Shown here in pieces: positions 22,898 through 35,049 of a stretch of 64,000 nucleotides of DNA; position 1 is the first letter of the stretch; each line of letters starts with the position of its first letter. Both the position numbers and the translations under genes were made by a program. Below the pieces are notes generated by a model. It was not told the origin of the DNA. It ran no database searches and saw only the letters and a program-made list of their open reading frames with translations. The stretch spans positions 18,326,761-18,390,760 of the forward strand of contig OY540818.1 in assembly GCA_961205875.1 (NCBI GenBank), written 5' to 3'. The DNA comes from Sialis fuliginosa (Eukaryota; Arthropoda; Insecta; Megaloptera; Sialidae).

Positions 22898-23577
22898 TGC
22901 TTCCTCGCAATATCGAAGATACGAGAAGCTTTGTGATCGTTTCAGATTCAGACAAAAAAAATGTTCTCCGAATTCAAAATTTTAAATTGATTTATCCGTT
23001 TCACGTCAAGGCAAACACTTTTCGTTCCGTGTCTGTTTGTCCGTCCGTCCGTCTGTCCCCTTAATCCTTGTCACACGCATAACTCATGAACCACTGAACC
23101 GATATTAATGAAACTTGGTTGGATGGTTAGGTCTGTCTTGAGGACGGTCCCATTTCAAAATCATCAAAATTGTGTGTAAGGGGGAAGGGCGACATCCCAA
23201 AATATTTATTTTTTCAAGATATCTCAAGAACGACACATTTTACGTGAAAATTTTATAGAATCTTTTTTGTAGAGCATTAAATTTTCTATAATATAGATCT
23301 ACAACGTTTGTTGTAAAATATTCCTTTACAAATATTTATCTCATGTTTAATGTCATTTTGGCGTTTTAAATGTAATTTTGATGTTTGCTTAAATTTAGAT
23401 TTAGATTGAAATTGTCAAGAAATTAAAAATATACGAAAACATAATCAGGTGCGTTTTAAGAAAAATTTTCTAACTAATATTTTTTAGTAAAATTGTATAA
23501 AAATTAAATGGTTAACCAATTCCAGGCAATTTATCTAAACACTATCGGTTTTTATTTAAATTGTTCAATAATTAACG
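22898..23577. mobile_element. Dispersed element with TGCTTCCTCG end, inverted
   Basis: This is a reverse-complement relative of 1878-2407, opening TGCTTCCTCGCAATATCG and carrying CCGTCCGTCCGTCTGTCC. The other terminus is less clear. The + frame at 23508-23699 overlaps its end. Confidence 0.6.
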
Positions 23578-24432
23578 TAGTTTATAGACGTTCCCTATCA
23601 GTTTCGACCTATACCCAGAAGCGAATAAATATTATTATAAACTTTCTAATACCTACCGTTATTTTAATCTATATATTCAGGAAGTTGAAAAGTGTCTGAA
23701 GGATTAAATAAACAGAAATATAGATAAAAATGACACTGCATATATGTGCAGATTTAATTGGCCCTAATTTGCATATTTATCTCTACTCAATGGGGCTTTG
23801 TGGAATGCAGAAATATGTTTTTTTATTATTATTATTTCGCTGTTTATATTGTCCAATTATTTCACGACCACTGTAACATTTGTATCCATTTTTGTATTTT
23901 AATTATTGTTATTTGTTTTTTAATAATAAGATTTCGACTTGTTCATTTATATTTTCAAATTATTATGGAGATATTGTATTTTAATACTTACTTTGTTTTA
24001 GCCGGTGTTTATAAATAAGACGTCATGTATGTATTTTTAGAAATTACTAATATTTTTGTGTAAAATATTTTTAGGGCTTTTTTCTGAAAAATTTTTCGAA
24101 AAATTTAATCATTTTTGACGGTTAAATATAATTGTTTTTGGGCTTATACATGGTGAAAAATAAAGGAAATGTATCTTCTTTTAGAATTAAAGGGTATGTT
24201 TTTATTATTGAACATTTTTTATAACCACACCGCAATTGAATAAAAATCTAATGTATGATTTTTATTCCAAATTTCAAAATAACCTTTTTTAGAAAATTGT
24301 CAGATTAGTTATTCTAAAAATGTGTATTATATTATTTACATTAAGTTATTAGAAAACTGATATTTATAATACAAAGGTGAGTTTTATTTCTGACAAATTC
24401 CATTAAATTTTTTTATAAAATAATATAATTTA
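23578..24432. other. AT-rich DNA, nothing recognised
   Basis: The frame at 23758-24018 is low-complexity and hydrophobic and is not supported as a gene. Confidence 0.4.
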
Positions 24433-24822
24433 TACAGTGTATTCCAAGTTGATTAAGACATAGGAAATTTAACATGGGGGCAATCAGAAGTGTTGTAGTA
24501 ACCTTTGGTCTTTAACGATGTGTGATTGGTGCATTTTAAAATGCCGCCACAAAATATTATAAAATTGTGATTAGTATTTTGTTTTCAAATTTATATCTAC
24601 CAAAAAATATTATTATAATTTTATCTAAGACGCTTAAATTAATGAAATTAAAGTTGAGAACAAAATACTGTTGATTAATTTAAAATTTATCAGTTAGTTT
24701 CGAGGCGGCATTTCAAAATGCACCAATCACACATCGTTAAATTTAACCAAAGGTTACTACAGCATTTCTAATTGTCTCCATGTTAAATTTCCTATGTCTT
24801 AATCAACTTGGAATACACTGTA
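24433..24822. mobile_element. MITE with TACAGTGTATTCCAAGTTG ends, copy 1
   Basis: Inverted repeats of more than 100 bp begin TACAGTGTATTCCAAGTTGA and are complemented at the right end. A TA dinucleotide flanks each side, consistent with a TA target as in Tc1/mariner-type MITEs. A second copy is at 55321-55721. Confidence 0.8.
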
Positions 24823-24974
24823 TAATAAATAATAATCAGTATTCAAGTATTTATAGTCATACCATGTTGGGAAGTTGGTTGTGTGGACCTCAACGTTCGG
24901 ACCTCCTGCTTGTTTATTTTAAAAATGATGATAGATAAAAAAAAATTTAACTCCCCCCCAATTTTTTTTTGTAG

Positions 24975-25125
24975 GTGCGCCGCTGAGCACAGGCAGAACG
25001 CGCGACCCCCGCACAAGCTGAAGAATTTACGTGAGAACGGGTTACCGCACGGGGAACTAGATGAAGACAACATCAGCAAGCGCGGGCCCCGGTGTTCGCC
25101 ATGTGCGATCAGTCATTCAGAATAA
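24975..25125 (+). CDS. Candidate 3'-terminal coding exon, unknown gene
   Basis: A long T tract ending TTTTGTAG marks a strong acceptor. After one phase base, 49 codons run to TAA at 25123-25125. The peptide includes HRQNARPPHKLKNLRENGLP and ends in RGPRCSPCAISHSE. The stretch is sharply richer in G+C than both flanks, as expected of constrained coding DNA, and neither minus-strand frame is equally open. The exons upstream would have to lie to the left, across repeat-filled introns, and none was found. The protein family is not recognised. A shadow minus-strand frame overlaps it. Confidence 0.4.
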
Positions 25126-25476
25126 TATCAACGGACAGTTTACATGTCTTAAGTTTGGTTAACACTAAATGTATCCCAAACACGGTATGTGTATTCTTAT
25201 TAATTGACAACGTACAAAAAATGTGTTGTTGTTGGGAGGAGAGACAGAGAGAGATATAGTCGAGTCGCCGTGCTCGTGGGTGTTTAAACGGTAGCCCGCG
25301 GGCGATTCTCTTTGTCTCTGTGTGTTTTGTGTGTGTAACGTGAAACTTCTTGTTTTTAGGTAAAAAGAGATAGGATTCATAGCACACTACGTAAAAATGT
25401 TACCGTTTAGCTCCGAAATGATTCGCTCCGAACGGCAGTGACGTATCATTAGGGTGTTGAAAAAAAATGTCTTAAT
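25126..25476 (+). other. Possible 3' UTR of the exon at 24975
   Basis: This moderately G+C-rich stretch follows the stop codon and has purine-rich and GT-rich tracts. No AATAAA was found close by, so the transcript end is undefined. Confidence 0.25.
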
Positions 25477-25922
25477 TAAGTGCAGAAACGGGGCAAGTGC
25501 ATTAACGGGTTCTTTTTATTATAATACGAGTGAAATTGTAATAGCTAATATGTAGTGAACTACTAAAAGTTAATACCAACTTGTTTAAAAAGTTCACTAC
25601 TCCAAAACTATGATGCGGTAAAAAACATTTTATACTAGGCGTATTCACAATTCTAGCATATGAAATAATGCTTCAAAACGTTTTTAACTACCGGTAATGC
25701 ACTTGCCCCGAAAATGGAGCAAATGCACTGTAGTTGTCATTTTTTACAATTTCCTATCATAATGCAAATATACAAAGAAAATTGGCATCCTATTCAATTT
25801 AAACTAGTCAGTAATAACTGCACAATCATTTGATACTGAAAATATATATAACAGATTGAAAATATATGGGTTCAAAGTCCAACTATGCAAAAACCGGTCT
25901 GCACTTACCCCACTGCATCTTA
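25477..25922. mobile_element. MITE with TAAGTGCAG/GTGGGGTAAG ends, copy 1
   Basis: The ends are TAAGTGCAGAAACGGGGCAA and the complement of TAAGATGCAGTGGGGTAAGT. An inverted copy is at 28285-28733. Confidence 0.65.
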
Positions 25923-26178
25923 ATATAATGAATTATTAAAACGTGTATTTGTAATCATCTTTTATAATATAAATTTACAACGGACGTCTATGGTATATCG
26001 AAATTTTCCGACCCCCCCCCTCACCTTTCTGTAAAGATCTGTATGTATTAGGTGATCCCTCCACTAATTCTTTTCCTTACATTGAAAATTTTGAATTATA
26101 TGAAAAAGTAATTTCCAATAAATTGTATTTTATTTTTTTAATATAATTAATTAGAAAAAACATTACATAAGTAACGTT
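25923..26178. other. AT-rich DNA with a C run
   Basis: A run of C lies at about 26013-26021. Nothing else was recognised. Confidence 0.35.
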
Positions 26179-26421
26179 TTGGATCTCCCGCGTAACATTT
26201 GTAAGGTTTTACGAACCTTTATTGGCTACTATACAATCAATCATAAATCGATTCTAGCTGCCATAACTCTTACTATAGGTATCTCTACCGTTGCTAGTTA
26301 CGCTTATGATAAGAAATACCAGCAATTTGCTATCCCTGTGTTATTTCTATACATAAAAACACATTTATCTGTATGTTATCTACTATTATACTTCCGACAC
26401 AGTGCGGTTATTGTTCTTTAA
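26179..26421 (+). CDS. Possible membrane-protein-like frame, unrecognised
   Basis: The frame from TTG at 26179 to the stop at 26419-26421 contains LAAITLTIGISTVASYAYDK, a plausible hydrophobic segment, then KYQQFAIPVLFLY. Codon third positions use C more than nearby DNA up to about 26340. There is no ATG start and no clear splice site. It could be an isolated exon, transferred or organelle-like DNA, or chance. Confidence 0.2.
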   Translation: MDLPRNICKVLRTFIGYYTINHKSILAAITLTIGISTVASYAYDKKYQQFAIPVLFLYIKTHLSVCYLLLYFRHSAVIVL

Positions 26422-26599
26422 TGCTATTATAATTATTAATCATCTGTTTAATCAGGAATATTCAATTGTTCTATTTATTTATTTATTATTTATTTAATTT
26501 CCTATAAAACAATATTTATTAATGGTAATTTGTGAATTGGTCACAGAATGACATAAGATATTGAATTCCTTTATATTGCTCATCTTGGTATTTTCTCAA

Positions 26600-26900
26600 A
26601 GCAGGCCTGGATTTGAAATTTAGGGGATATATCGAAACTATCCGAATTTAGCAAGTCTGGTGCCCTGGGCGAGATTTATTTTTTCGCCCTCTTTCCCCCT
26701 AAAAAAATCACCGAAAATGTAAATTAAAATTGATAAATTAACAGATATGTTGAATAGTTGATATCTCAGCTTGGTGCGATCCTACAGACTCCAACTTTTT
26801 TTTAAATATAGCTTACATCATTAACTTTAAGACTATCAAATTCCTTAAGACCGTCGAGACCCCCTCCCCTATTATTTACAAATTAAAATTAATAAATTAA
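26600..26900. repeat. Composite of two dispersed repeats
   Basis: The AGTCTGGTGCCCTGGGCGAG segment (about 26650-26700) and the TATCTCAGCTTGG segment (about 26760) both recur inverted at 59040-59250, in the same relative arrangement. This is therefore one composite repeat with two copies in the window. Confidence 0.55.
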
Positions 26901-27340
26901 CATTACACATTTTTTAACGATACTAATGAAAAAAAATCACCAAATGAACAATATAAATAAAAACCAATAGTGTTCAGATAAATTGCCATACTATTTTTTG
27001 ATAAATAATTTGTTTCTGAACAGAATAATATAGACACCCCTCTTACTGCCACAACCTTCTTAAGTATAAAAAAAATCGAATTGCAATTATTTTTGATTGC
27101 ACAAAATCGAAATAACTATGACCAGCCCACCCCTGTATTATTAAGAATTTCTTCCATTCTCTATGGATATAAATATCTACGGATACAAACAATAAAGACT
27201 GCACAAGTGGAAACTGAACTTAAATCGTTTGTAATTGATTTTGTATAACTTACATATTATTGTGTACATTTACCCTATAGCTTATAACAGGGGCGTACTT
27301 ACAAACAACATTTATATATTTTGATGTCACCAGAATTTCG

Positions 27341-27575
27341 GTAATGTACCCGCTAACAAGCACTTTCAACGGGGTATTAATTATGGATTTGTTTTAAAAT
27401 TTAAACTGATCTAAAGTCTTTTATTATAACATGTATTTACTTACCGCGCGTGCGAGAAACTTACCAAATACTTCATAAAACTTCAAGGAAATTGCCATAT
27501 AAACTCATATACATAAATTTGATACCCCATTATTAGCTAACAAATTTTGTTAGCTTCTTTATAAATACCGGACAT
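27341..27575. mobile_element. Degraded ATGTCCGG MITE
   Basis: The right terminus (AAATACCGGACAT) is present. The left terminus and internal parts are diverged or deleted relative to 4595-4931. Confidence 0.5.
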
Positions 27576-28284
27576 TAAAATAACTAAAAATATTATGTCT
27601 TTTATCACAAACGACCTCTAAAGAGAACTTACAGTGCTGTGGAAGAGTGGGGGGGGGGTGAGGGGGGGGGGGTATAATATCTGTATGACCACTGAAAGGA
27701 CGCATATATTTCATTTATTGTTTCCTTTGTATAAAATCATAAATACAAAGCGAGAGTTCCATCATGAACGATAAATAAAATAATTTAACATAGTTTATAT
27801 TCAGAAAACAGTATACACCTGCCAGATTAGATTAAATATGACTATATATCAACTTTTAGATTGTATCTGTGCTCAGTTCCCCGTACTGTTTCTTGTACAC
27901 AGTTTTATTTTATATTCGATAAACAATTTATTGAGTGTGCAAATGTATTAATATTGTACAGTGAATATAATTACAAATATATGTAATATGTAAATATGTT
28001 TTTGTTTTTTTTATTATATATAGTTAATAAACTGTAGTTAGTCTACTCTTTATTACTAAAAAAAAGGTCATTCAATTGAAAATTAACCTTTACTCTTAAT
28101 TTATGTGGTATTAGGTTAAAAAAAAGTTCAACCAAAATACGGGCTCCTTTCTTTTGCTGTACTGCTAAAACGGATCATTTGCGGACATAAGTTTATTAAC
28201 AAAAAGCAATTGTTTCAATGTCCTCGACAACTCCTGAACGTTTGTCGGTATGTTTACGGGACATCCTGTATACATATAAATACA
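27576..28284. other. AT-rich DNA with G-rich tract
   Basis: A nearly pure G stretch lies at about 27648-27672. No gene is supported. Confidence 0.4.
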
Positions 28285-28733
28285 TAAGGTGAAGTGGGGT
28301 AAGTGCAGACCGGTTTTTGCATAGTTGGACTTTGAACCCATATATTTTCAATCTGTTATATAAATACTTAATATTTTCAGTATCAAATGATTGTGCAGTT
28401 ATTACTGACTAGTTTAAATTGAATAGGACGCCAATTTTCTTTGTATATTTGCATTATGATAGGGAATTGTAAAAAATGTCAACTACAGTGCACTTGCCCC
28501 ATTTTCGGGTAGTTAAAAACACTTTGAAGCATTATTTCATATGCTAGAATTGTGAATACACCTAGTATAAAATGCTTTTTACCGCATCAAGATACGTTGT
28601 TTAGTTTTGGAGTAGTGAACTTTTTAAACAAGTTGGTATTAACTTTTAGTAGTTCACTACATTTTAGCTAATACAATTTCACTCGTATTATAATAAAAAG
28701 AACCCGTTAATGCACTTACCCCACTGCACCTTA
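28285..28733. mobile_element. MITE with TAAGGTGAAGTGGGGTAAG ends, copy 2
   Basis: The ends are TAAGGTGAAGTGGGGTAAGT and the complement of TAAGGTGCAGTGGGGTAAGT. It is inverted relative to 25477-25922 and of almost the same length (449 versus 446 bp). Confidence 0.75.
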
Positions 28734-28799
28734 CATACAATGAAAGATAAATATACACGTACAACGACATATGTATTTAGGTACATACTATACAAGTAA

Positions 28800-28985
28800 G
28801 ACGTTAACTAATTTGTCGAGTGCACAATCTGAAGTTGTCATCGGAGGTAGCGGCGGCAGCGGGTGCGCGATGGAGAAAGGTGGATGCGTGTCCATTGACT
28901 GGGAGGTCCGCCGATGCTTTATATGCAAAGCTCCCAAAACAGATAAATGCTTCCAATGTCACTTGTAACGTGCACATAAAACACT
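28800..28985. other. G+C-rich island open on both strands
   Basis: This short island (GGTAGCGGCGGCAGCGGG, then GGAGGTCCGCCGATGC) stands out from the AT-rich background. A + frame from 28820 reads LSSEVAAAAGARWRKVDACP. A minus frame through the same bases is also open and ends before 28805. No clear splice sites were found. It could be an exon on either strand or a conserved non-coding element. Confidence 0.3.
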
Positions 28986-29094
28986 CGGTAGCATCTTGTT
29001 AATGCTCTCATGCAGTTACTTACATACAATGTATGTGTAATTGATTATTATACAGTGTTTCTTAAAATGTTTGTTCTCGGGATCGATTTTGTAA

Positions 29095-29400
29095 TAGTAT
29101 GGTATTGACACCAGTCTGGGCCACTTTAAGGGCAAAGTATACATAGGATTGATGGACTTCTTTTTTTGTAATTCTCATGAAATGTTACTTATAAAACAAG
29201 TAAGGTACTGGCACCAGTTATCGCCGCTATAAGAGCAAGGTTTACTGTTTTTGTGATTGACGGGTTTTTTTTTGTAATTCTTATGAATTCATGTTACTAA
29301 TAAAACAAGTAACTCGTTATTTAATCAATTTAATTACCAAAGTCCGCAAATATCGTTTTTTTTTAATTATAGCCGTCAAAGTTCTTTATTCGACTAAAAT
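29095..29400. mobile_element. Duplicated left part of TAAGGTACTGGCACCAGT element
   Basis: Two partial copies lie back to back, with the second beginning TAAGGTACTGGCACCAGTTA at about 29200. Both include TTTGTAATTCTCATGAA or a close variant. The 107-residue frame at 29291-29614 runs through repeat DNA and is rejected as a gene. Confidence 0.6.
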
Positions 29401-30229
29401 TTCACTCGCATTTTCGGCTATAATAAAAAATCATTCATCTATCCGGAGGACAATTATGTATAGAGTAAGTGAGAAAATTTCAAACCGATCGGCAAAGCCG
29501 TTCTCAAGTTACAGTGATCACCGACTTCGAAAACATGGTTTCGAGAAAAACGCGTTTAAAGTTTTGAGTACGATTTGCATGCAGATAAAAAATTTATTTT
29601 GGAACTTACACTGAATCGTCTATGGACAGGATATTTGTCTGAAATTTTCAGAGAATACTTTTGAAATATTCTACTTTGAGAAAATGCAAAAAAAAATATA
29701 GATTTTTTCAAAATTCTAATTGGGTCTGCCCCCTCAATGTTCTCTACGCTACCTCACTGATTTAAATCAAACTAAATAAAGATTAAGAACCCCAAAATAC
29801 CGGATGTTGTACGTTACACAGTTTAAATAGCTCTCAATGTTTTTTTTTTTCAAACGATATATTTTATCTTGACATTTTAGTACCGAATTAGCATATAATA
29901 TAGCTATGCTGTTAAAAAAAACCTTTGTTTCCGAAATTCCATTCTAATGTTATGTAAACTACTTAACTATAAAATATATACATTACCAGGACCGAATTAC
30001 AGTATTTAAATACAAAATCTCAGTGCTCTAGTTTGACAAAATCTGCAATTTTAGATTATCGGTTGATTTTTTTTCTCACTCTAATGCTCGGTATTTTAAA
30101 GAATTTACTTGATAGCTTCCAGCTGTTATAGCCATTTTTATATATGTAAATATAATCTAATTTCCTAATGTCCAAAATATAATACACATTCGTAGAACAA
30201 CTAATTTGACAATCTGAATTTAGTTGCAT
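29401..30229. other. AT-rich DNA with dispersed-repeat fragments
   Basis: About 29480-29600 carries GAGAAAAACGCG-type text shared with about 1150-1180. Nothing else was recognised. Confidence 0.35.
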
Positions 30230-30500
30230 TTGTTTCCATGGCAACATGAATTAATGACATATTAATTAGTATTTAAAATTCAAATTTTGAGGGTGTTTTT
30301 CACCCCTTCAGGCACGTACAAATAATAAATGTCCCTAAGGTTCAATTGAACTACAAATGTACCAAAATTAGTGAGATAATACTCGCAATGTTCGCTTTTT
30401 AGACGAAAAAAGTTACAAAATTTCAAATATTTCCCAAAAATAATTCAGATCGGTGTATTTTTACAGTAGTTATCGTGAACGAAAAAAAATTCTACATCCT
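30230..30500. repeat. Inverted copy of the repeat at 18020-18430
   Basis: It includes the complement of TTCACGATAACTACTGTAAA and of the CACGTACAAATAATAAAT stretch. No terminal repeats were located. Confidence 0.5.
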
Positions 30501-31103
30501 AACACACAGACACACGCACAGCCGCCATGCGGAAATAAACTTTTCTTTACGTTTTGAAGTTAGTACAATCAGAATTTGTCATTTTCTCGGACACGATTTT
30601 TCGATTGTATTACAATTCTTTCAGTACATGGAAGTAAAAATACTTTTCAAATTTTTTTGCATACTTATATTATTTTCGCCTGGTTTCAAATTTTACTGTA
30701 GGTAGGTATATTTTAAAAAAACACAAAAATTGTAAACCACTCGTTTTTTATTTCTTAAAAATAATAAAAAATATTCAAGGATGTTAAATCACTATTCCAG
30801 TGAATGGTTATGGTACAATATATTATAAATTAAATAATTTAATTCTATGACAATGATTAAACGCGACATCGCTACATCGGGTTTTAATAGATTATAAAAA
30901 AAACTATAATTTGTTTGTGTTTTCTTGATTTATTTGCAGGTATAAATATTCTAAAACTTATCTTGATTTCACATTATTTCTGCTTAACATTATTGCTGCC
31001 ACTTCTAAATTTAAATGAATTATTAAATTGTCGGTTTTACATTTGAATAACTTTTACCAATATTGTATAAATATAAAATACAAGTGAAACTTATGTATGG
31101 AAG
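30501..31103. other. AT-rich DNA, nothing recognised
   Basis: No supported gene or repeat. Confidence 0.35.
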
Positions 31104-31494
31104 TACAGTCGCCTGCATTAATGGTCTTGCAGTTTGTATTCATTTTCGTTTATCACAAACTTAGTAGGCTCCTCCCATTTGATTATTATAATATTTAAAT
31201 CATTTCTCCATGTATCAAACAAAGACAGATATTTTGAAATTCATTTGCTAGATAAAGAACTACTCTTTGTTTATAGTACTCATATATATTTGTGCAAATA
31301 AATTATTATGTAATCTATTGAAAATTGTATAGGCAAATTTTGTGGCAATAAATATTTGATATTCCGAATTTTAGTATTTAAATATATTAAACTTGATAGA
31401 AAAAGATAACCGATGATGTTTGTCTTTAAATTTAGAATCTGTTGTAAGCGATTCTAGCCTTTAAGGTGCCAGACGAGTTCTGCAGGCGACTGTA
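31104..31494. mobile_element. MITE, TACAGTCRCCTGCA family, copy 2
   Basis: Both termini are intact and perfectly complementary here (TACAGTCGCCTGCA...TGCAGGCGACTGTA). It is nearly identical to 519-913. Confidence 0.8.
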
Positions 31495-31680
31495 CATACT
31501 TACTCATCTCGAGATCATGCGTTATTCCAGTGGCGGGTTATTTGTGATACAATGAAAAAATTATTTTAGTTAAAATACGTTTACTTGAAAATATTTGATA
31601 CGAATTTTAATTTTTTTTTTAAACTTTCAGAATTTGGTCGGAAGGAACACGTCCAAGGAATCCGATGATCATTTTTATTT

Positions 31681-32290
31681 TGCTTCCTCGCAATATCGAA
31701 GATACGAGAAGCTTTGTGATCGTTTCAGGTTGAGACAAAAAAAATGTTCTCCGATTTCTAAATTTTAAATCGTTTTATCCGTTTCACGTCAAGGCAAACA
31801 CTTTTCGTTCTGTGTCTGTCTGTCCGTCCGTCCGTCTGTACACTGAATTCTTGTCACACGCACAACTCATGAACCACTGAACCGATATTGTTGAAGTTGA
31901 AACTTGGTCGGATGGTTGAATTTAGCTTGAGGACAGTGCCATTTAAAAATCGTATGTAAAGAGGAGGGATGACACCCCAAAATATTTATTTTTTCAAGAT
32001 ATCTCAAGAGCGACACATGTTACGTGAAAATTTTATAGAATATTTTTTGTAGAGCATTAAATTTCCTATAATATGGGTCTACTACGTTTGTTGTAAAATA
32101 TTCCCTTACAAAGATTTATCTCAATTTATTTTTAAAAATCGTGTTTTTTTTTAAGTTAATAATTTTTTTGTTATATTAAATGTCATTTTGACATTTGCAT
32201 AAATTTAGATTTAGATTGAAATTTCCAAAAAATAAAAAATATATGAAAAAATATTCAGGTGCGTTTTAAGAAAAATTTCGAATATTTTTT
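31681..32290. mobile_element. Dispersed element with TGCTTCCTCG end, copy 3
   Basis: It has the same orientation as 22898-23577 and carries CCGTCCGTCCGTCTGT. The far end is not sharply defined. Confidence 0.6.
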
Positions 32291-32759
32291 AGTAAGTTTA
32301 AGAAGTTTATTTTTGTTGTTATTATTATTAAGTTTCCTAACCTATATATTGTGAAGCTTTTTTCCAAAAGGCCTCTTGTCAAATCACTTCCGGTAAATCA
32401 AGAAAAACATTTTAAATGTTAGTAATCACAAATTTTTTAATGTATATATTTTTTAATACTTTCTACCAAAAAAATGTTTTTTATGATAGTTAATTGAATT
32501 CTATACACGATATGTATGGATAAGATACCTTTTGGAAATAAACTCGACATAGGTATGTTGTTTAAGTACGTTGTATAATAACTGAATATAAATAAATATA
32601 ATATAAATAAAATAAAACTGTCACATTATATTCCATGCGTTTTATTAACAATATATACAAAAAATAAATCTATGTAGATAAATAGATGTTATTAATTCAA
32701 TTTACGAACATTTATATATAAATATCTGTGTAAATAAACAGGTATAATTAATTAAATAA
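32291..32759. other. AT-rich DNA, nothing recognised
   Basis: No supported gene or repeat. Confidence 0.4.
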
Positions 32760-33149
32760 ATGTCATTAATTTATTTAAAAAACTGATGTAGGCTGCGCAA
32801 TCTAGCGGCAAAACTCAGAACTTTTATCAATGAAATCTAATAAAATTTGTATCTTAGTTGGAAAAAATAAATACGTACATGTTGCGCCATCTAGCGGGAA
32901 AAGCTTGAACTAACAATATTATTCAAAGGCGATTCCTACTAAGTTTTTTTATAGTTCGGCCTTTCGCCACTAGATGTCGCAACATGAATATTTTAAATTT
33001 GTATTTTTTTTCAGAAGCCATTCTGATTAAGTCGGAATCTCTATAGTATGTATTTGATTATTTAGGCATATTAGCGTGTTCTTTTATTCAAAGTAGTAGT
33101 GTGTCCTTTTACATATGATGGCGTATATAATACTTTCAAATTCAAAATT
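32760..33149. repeat. Left flank with CGCCATCTAGCGG motifs
   Basis: GCGCAATCTAGCGGCAAAA (about 32795), TTGCGCCATCTAGCGGGAAA (about 32881) and TCGCCACTAGATGTCGCAAC (about 32966) recur. Related motifs lie at about 34945, 36760, 36820 and 36905. The AAGCTTGAACTAACAAT segment near 32903 is inverted at about 36800. Confidence 0.55.
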
Positions 33150-34925
33150 TTTCAGATGCCATTTCGACTAAGTCAATTTTTTTTTGTCGACTTAGAGACG
33201 CTATCGTATGTATAAGGCTACCCTGATTCCAAAAATGCACATTAAAAGTTTCGCTCGGATCGATAAAACTGTGTTTTATCAATATTCGTCAAAAAAATTA
33301 GCTTGAAATTTTTAACAAACGAAGGTATTTTAATCTGGTGTAATATATGATATCAGCGTGTCCTTTTACATATGATGACGTGTATAATACTTTCAAATTA
33401 ATAAAGGGTGTATCAATTACCGTACTGAAAAACATATTCTTATTGAATTAGAAAATAATTGACACGCCATCGTATGTTATAGGACGCGCTGATATCAGAA
33501 ATGATAATAGATTTTAATTCAATTCACTGGTTCAAATTTTGATGAAATTTTTTAAGACAAAACTTTATAAAAAACCGTGTTATCGATCCAAGCGCAACTT
33601 TTGATGGGCATATTTGGAATCAGGGTGCCCTAATACATACGATAGCGTCTCTAACTCGCCAAAAAAATTTTTTTCCAAAAAAGAAGCAAGGCTATAGTAT
33701 GGCTTAAAAAACACCCGAAAAACACTTTTTTCGATTTTCAAATAATTAGATACGTTATCGCATGTAAAGGGATATGCTAATTCGACAATTTTTATCTGTT
33801 GTGAAATTCATCAAAGGGTTCAAAAGTTACAGCCATTTTACGACGAAAAATTGATAAAAAACAGTGGTAGCGGTCCGAGCGGAACTTTTTATCAACATTT
33901 TTGGAATCACCATGTTGTTATACATACAATAGCGTGCCTAACTCGACAAAAAAAAATTTGTAGCGATGACGTAACATGACGGCGCCTTCACCATTTATAA
34001 AAATATACAAAAATAATATATATTTGGTATTTTTGAATAAGGAATACAAAAAAATCAAAAAATATTTTATTCTGTATATATGGTGGAGATGCCGTCATGT
34101 TACGTCATAGCATCAAAATTTTTTTTGTCGAGTTAGGCACGCTATTGTATGTATAACAGCATGGTGATTCCAAAAATGTTGATAAAAAGTTCCGCTCGGA
34201 CCCCTATCACCGTTTTTTATCAATTTTTCGTCTTAAAATGGCTGTAACTTTTGAACCCTTTGATGAATTTCACAACAGATAAAAATTGTCGAATTAGCAT
34301 ATCCCTTTACATGCGATAACGTATCTAATTATTTGAAAATCGAAAAAAGTGTTTTTCGGGTGTTTTTTAAGCCATACTATAGCCTTGCTTCTTTTTTGGA
34401 AAAAAATTTTTTTGGCGAGTTAGAGACGCTATCGTATGTATTAGGGCACCCTGATTCCAAATATGCCCATCAAAAGTTGCGCTTGGATCGATAACACGGT
34501 TTTTTATAAAGTTTTGTCTTAAAAAATTTCATCAAAATTTGAACCAGTGAATTGAATTAAAATCTATTATCATTTCTGATATCAGCGCGTCCTATAACAT
34601 ACGATGGCGTGTTAATTATTTTCAAATTCAATAAGGATGAGTTTTTCAGTACGGTAATTGATACACCCTTTATTAACTTGAAAGTATTATACACGCCATC
34701 GTATGTAAAAGGACACGCTGTTATCATATATTACACCAGATTAAAATTCCTTCATTGGTTAAAAATTTCAAGCAATTTTTTTAGACAAATGTTGATAAAA
34801 AACAGTTTTATCGATCCGAGCGAAACTTTTAATGTGCATTTTTGGAATCAGGGTAGCCTTATACATACAATAGCGTCTCTAGCTCAAAAAAAAATTGACT
34901 TAGTCGAAATGGCATCTGAAAAAAA
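33150..34925. repeat. Giant foldback unit 1 (two ~850-bp arms)
   Basis: The left arm (about 33150-33980) reappears as a reverse complement at about 34090-34925, around a spacer of about 110 bp bounded by TGACGTAACATGACGGC and GCCGTCATGTTACGTCA. Each arm contains three diverged sub-modules with the theme of a TACATACGATAGCG-like word, GGAATCA, then GATCCGAGCG or GGTCCGAGCG. The open frame at 34609-34968 is a by-product. Confidence 0.8.
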
Positions 34926-35049
34926 TATTGAAATTGTTCATGGACGCCATATGGCAGAAATAGCTTAAGCTAACAATATAATTCAGCTAGTTTTTTGATA
35001 GTTTAAGTTTTAGATTTTAATACATGTACTTTTAAAATTTCAAACAATT
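34926..35049. other. Junction between the two foldback units
   Basis: This is the symmetry centre (near 34990) of the whole 33.15-36.75 kb structure. It carries a GACGCCATATGGCAGAAA motif and AGCTAACAATAT related to the outer flanks. Confidence 0.6.

Noticed and set aside
29291-29614. 107-residue + strand frame
   Set aside because: It runs through two dispersed-repeat fragments; the second part is a widespread non-coding repeat.
34609-34968. 119-residue open frame and mirrored 92-residue frame at 35117-35395
   Set aside because: Both lie in arms of the giant palindrome and encode the same repeat in opposite orientation. No start context or family.
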